Origin: Micrococcales bacterium UBA3913 | Lineage (GTDB): Bacteria; Actinomycetota; Actinomycetes; Actinomycetales; Microbacteriaceae | NCBI GenBank assembly: GCA_002391425.1 | Contig: DGEZ01000011.1 | Span: 1-13,157 of the forward strand | Reading direction: 5' to 3' | Length of the DNA stretch: 13,157 nt | Part shown: positions 12,684 to 13,157 of the stretch, one piece after another | Layout of the letters: each line of letters opens with the position of its first letter | How positions within the stretch are numbered: position 1 is the first letter of the stretch | Notes under the pieces: generated by a model | The model's database searches: none | Told to the model about the DNA's origin: nothing | What the model saw: the letters and a program-made list of their open reading frames with translations, nothing else | Made by a program: the position numbers and the translations under genes

Positions 12684-12875
12684 ATAAACCACCCTTACTC
12701 TGTGATCTGTTCAAGAAAGAGGACCGTGCCGGGGGCTCGCCGACGGTGGCGTGCTTCGGCCAGGGCACTGTAGCGAAGCCAGCATACCGTCTCCGGAACC
12801 GATACCGACAACTTTCTCCGAGGGTGTCCAGATATCCTGTGCTTGTTCGCCGTCAGGGTTCGGGAAGGCTACACA
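12684..12875. promoter_or_regulatory. Divergent control region between malP and the DUF624 gene
   Basis: This 192-bp gap must hold promoters for both divergent genes. Towards malP, weak -10 candidates TATGCT (12786-12781, with TTGTCG 19 bp upstream) and TACAGT (12772-12767) are visible. ATACCG occurs twice on the plus strand, at 12784-12789 and 12802-12807, an 18-bp period on one side of the helix, with CTCCGGAACCG between; this is a candidate operator. No regulator gene is visible here. Confidence 0.4.
12833..12838 (+). promoter_or_regulatory. Candidate -10 box for the DUF624 gene
   Basis: TATCCT lies 37 bp before the TTG start, leaving room for a leader of about 30 nt that contains the GGGAAGG ribosome-binding site. 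No clear -35 hexamer is present, so the assignment is weak. Confidence 0.35.
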
Positions 12876-13157
12876 TTGTTCTCACGATTATTTCGTTTCG
12901 ACTCGCCGTTCTGGCTCGCCGTGGGGCGGGTGAGCGATGTGGTCATCGTGAACCTCCTCGGGATCGTGTTCTCGCTGCCACTGGTCACCATAGGGGCATC
13001 GATCACGGCCGCAACCGATGTGATCCGACGTCAGAATGAGGATCTGGGGTCCGGGGTCTACCGGATGTTTGTCACGTCCTTTCGGCGTAACTTTCGTGGC
13101 GCAACCCTGATCTGGGCGATGCTCGGTCCTGCCGTGCTGCTGATTGCCGCGTTTTGG
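12876..13157 (+). CDS. DUF624 (YesL-like) membrane protein, 3' partial
   Basis: An open frame from TTG 12876 runs to the window edge without a stop (94 codons visible). GGGAAGG ends 7 nt before the TTG, a good Shine-Dalgarno. The N-terminus MFSRLFRFDSPFWLAVGRVS, a hydrophobic segment (about 21-45, VSDVVIVNLLGIVFSLPLV) with TIGAS, then RRQNEDLGSGVYRMFVTSFRRNF and a second hydrophobic segment starting at ATLIWAML match the DUF624/YesL pattern. Members are small multi-pass membrane proteins found beside carbohydrate ABC transporter and glycosidase genes; their biochemical role is unknown. Divergent placement from maltose phosphorylase suggests a sugar-related operon continuing downstream. Other open frames over this stretch lack such homology. 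Confidence 0.8.
   Translation, partial: MFSRLFRFDSPFWLAVGRVSDVVIVNLLGIVFSLPLVTIGASITAATDVIRRQNEDLGSGVYRMFVTSFRRNFRGATLIWAMLGPAVLLIAAFW

Noticed and set aside
12746..13039. 97-codon plus-strand frame across the divergent region
   Set aside because: Its second half is an out-of-frame reading of the DUF624 gene and its product is Arg-rich without hydrophobic segments.
1..13157. CRISPR arrays, IS elements, att sites, phage or toxin-antitoxin genes
   Set aside because: No regularly spaced repeats, transposase motifs, terminal inverted repeats or a duplicated tRNA 3' end were found; the gene content is housekeeping and metabolic.

Overview
The window is ordinary chromosomal DNA from a high-GC Gram-positive bacterium (Actinomycetota). 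The evidence is a strong G/C bias at third codon positions, a complete gatCAB operon with mycobacterial-type GatA motifs, an orn gene beside tRNA-His, and several start codons lying 6-7 nt after a TANNNT -10 box (leaderless mRNAs). The genus cannot be fixed from the sequence; maltose phosphorylase and a DUF624 protein would suit a host-associated or sugar-fermenting actinomycete. No phage, IS, CRISPR or plasmid signature was found.

Layout. (1) 1-1554 (+): the end of an ABC ATPase and its ATGA-coupled ABC-2 permease, an export pair. (2) 1583-4102 (+): a 14-bp palindrome, a TATACT box and a 12-codon mini-ORF (MDEPPSTSLAAR) whose stop overlaps the start of the first of two CNNM/CorC-type membrane proteins; the second CNNM gene is again ATGA-coupled. 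(3) 4108-7483 (+): gatC-gatA-gatB, the tRNA-dependent amidotransferase, starting from a probable leaderless promoter. (4) 7528-8651 (+): a YigZ/IMPACT-family protein, then a small 116-aa protein with its own leaderless-type promoter, closed by a hairpin terminator. (5) 8693-10394 (-): tRNA-His(GUG), oligoribonuclease (orn), and an alpha/beta-hydrolase joined to orn by a TGATG overlap. (6) 10404-12683 (-): a GH65 maltose phosphorylase. (7) 12684-13157: a divergent control region and the start of a TTG-initiated DUF624 (YesL-like) membrane protein that runs off the window.

How the parts fit. GatCAB makes Gln-tRNA(Gln) and possibly Asn-tRNA(Asn) by transamidation. Orn degrades the shortest RNA fragments. 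Maltose phosphorylase splits maltose intracellularly, and the divergent DUF624 gene is probably the head of a linked sugar-uptake operon. The CNNM pair probably handles Mg2+ or a related divalent cation.

The most interesting observation is the mini-ORF ahead of the CNNM pair. It is acidic then Pro-Pro rich at its N-terminus, like the Mg2+-sensing leader peptides known from enterobacterial Mg2+ transporter genes, and it is start-stop coupled to a member of a Mg2+-transport family. This is a hypothesis from sequence only.
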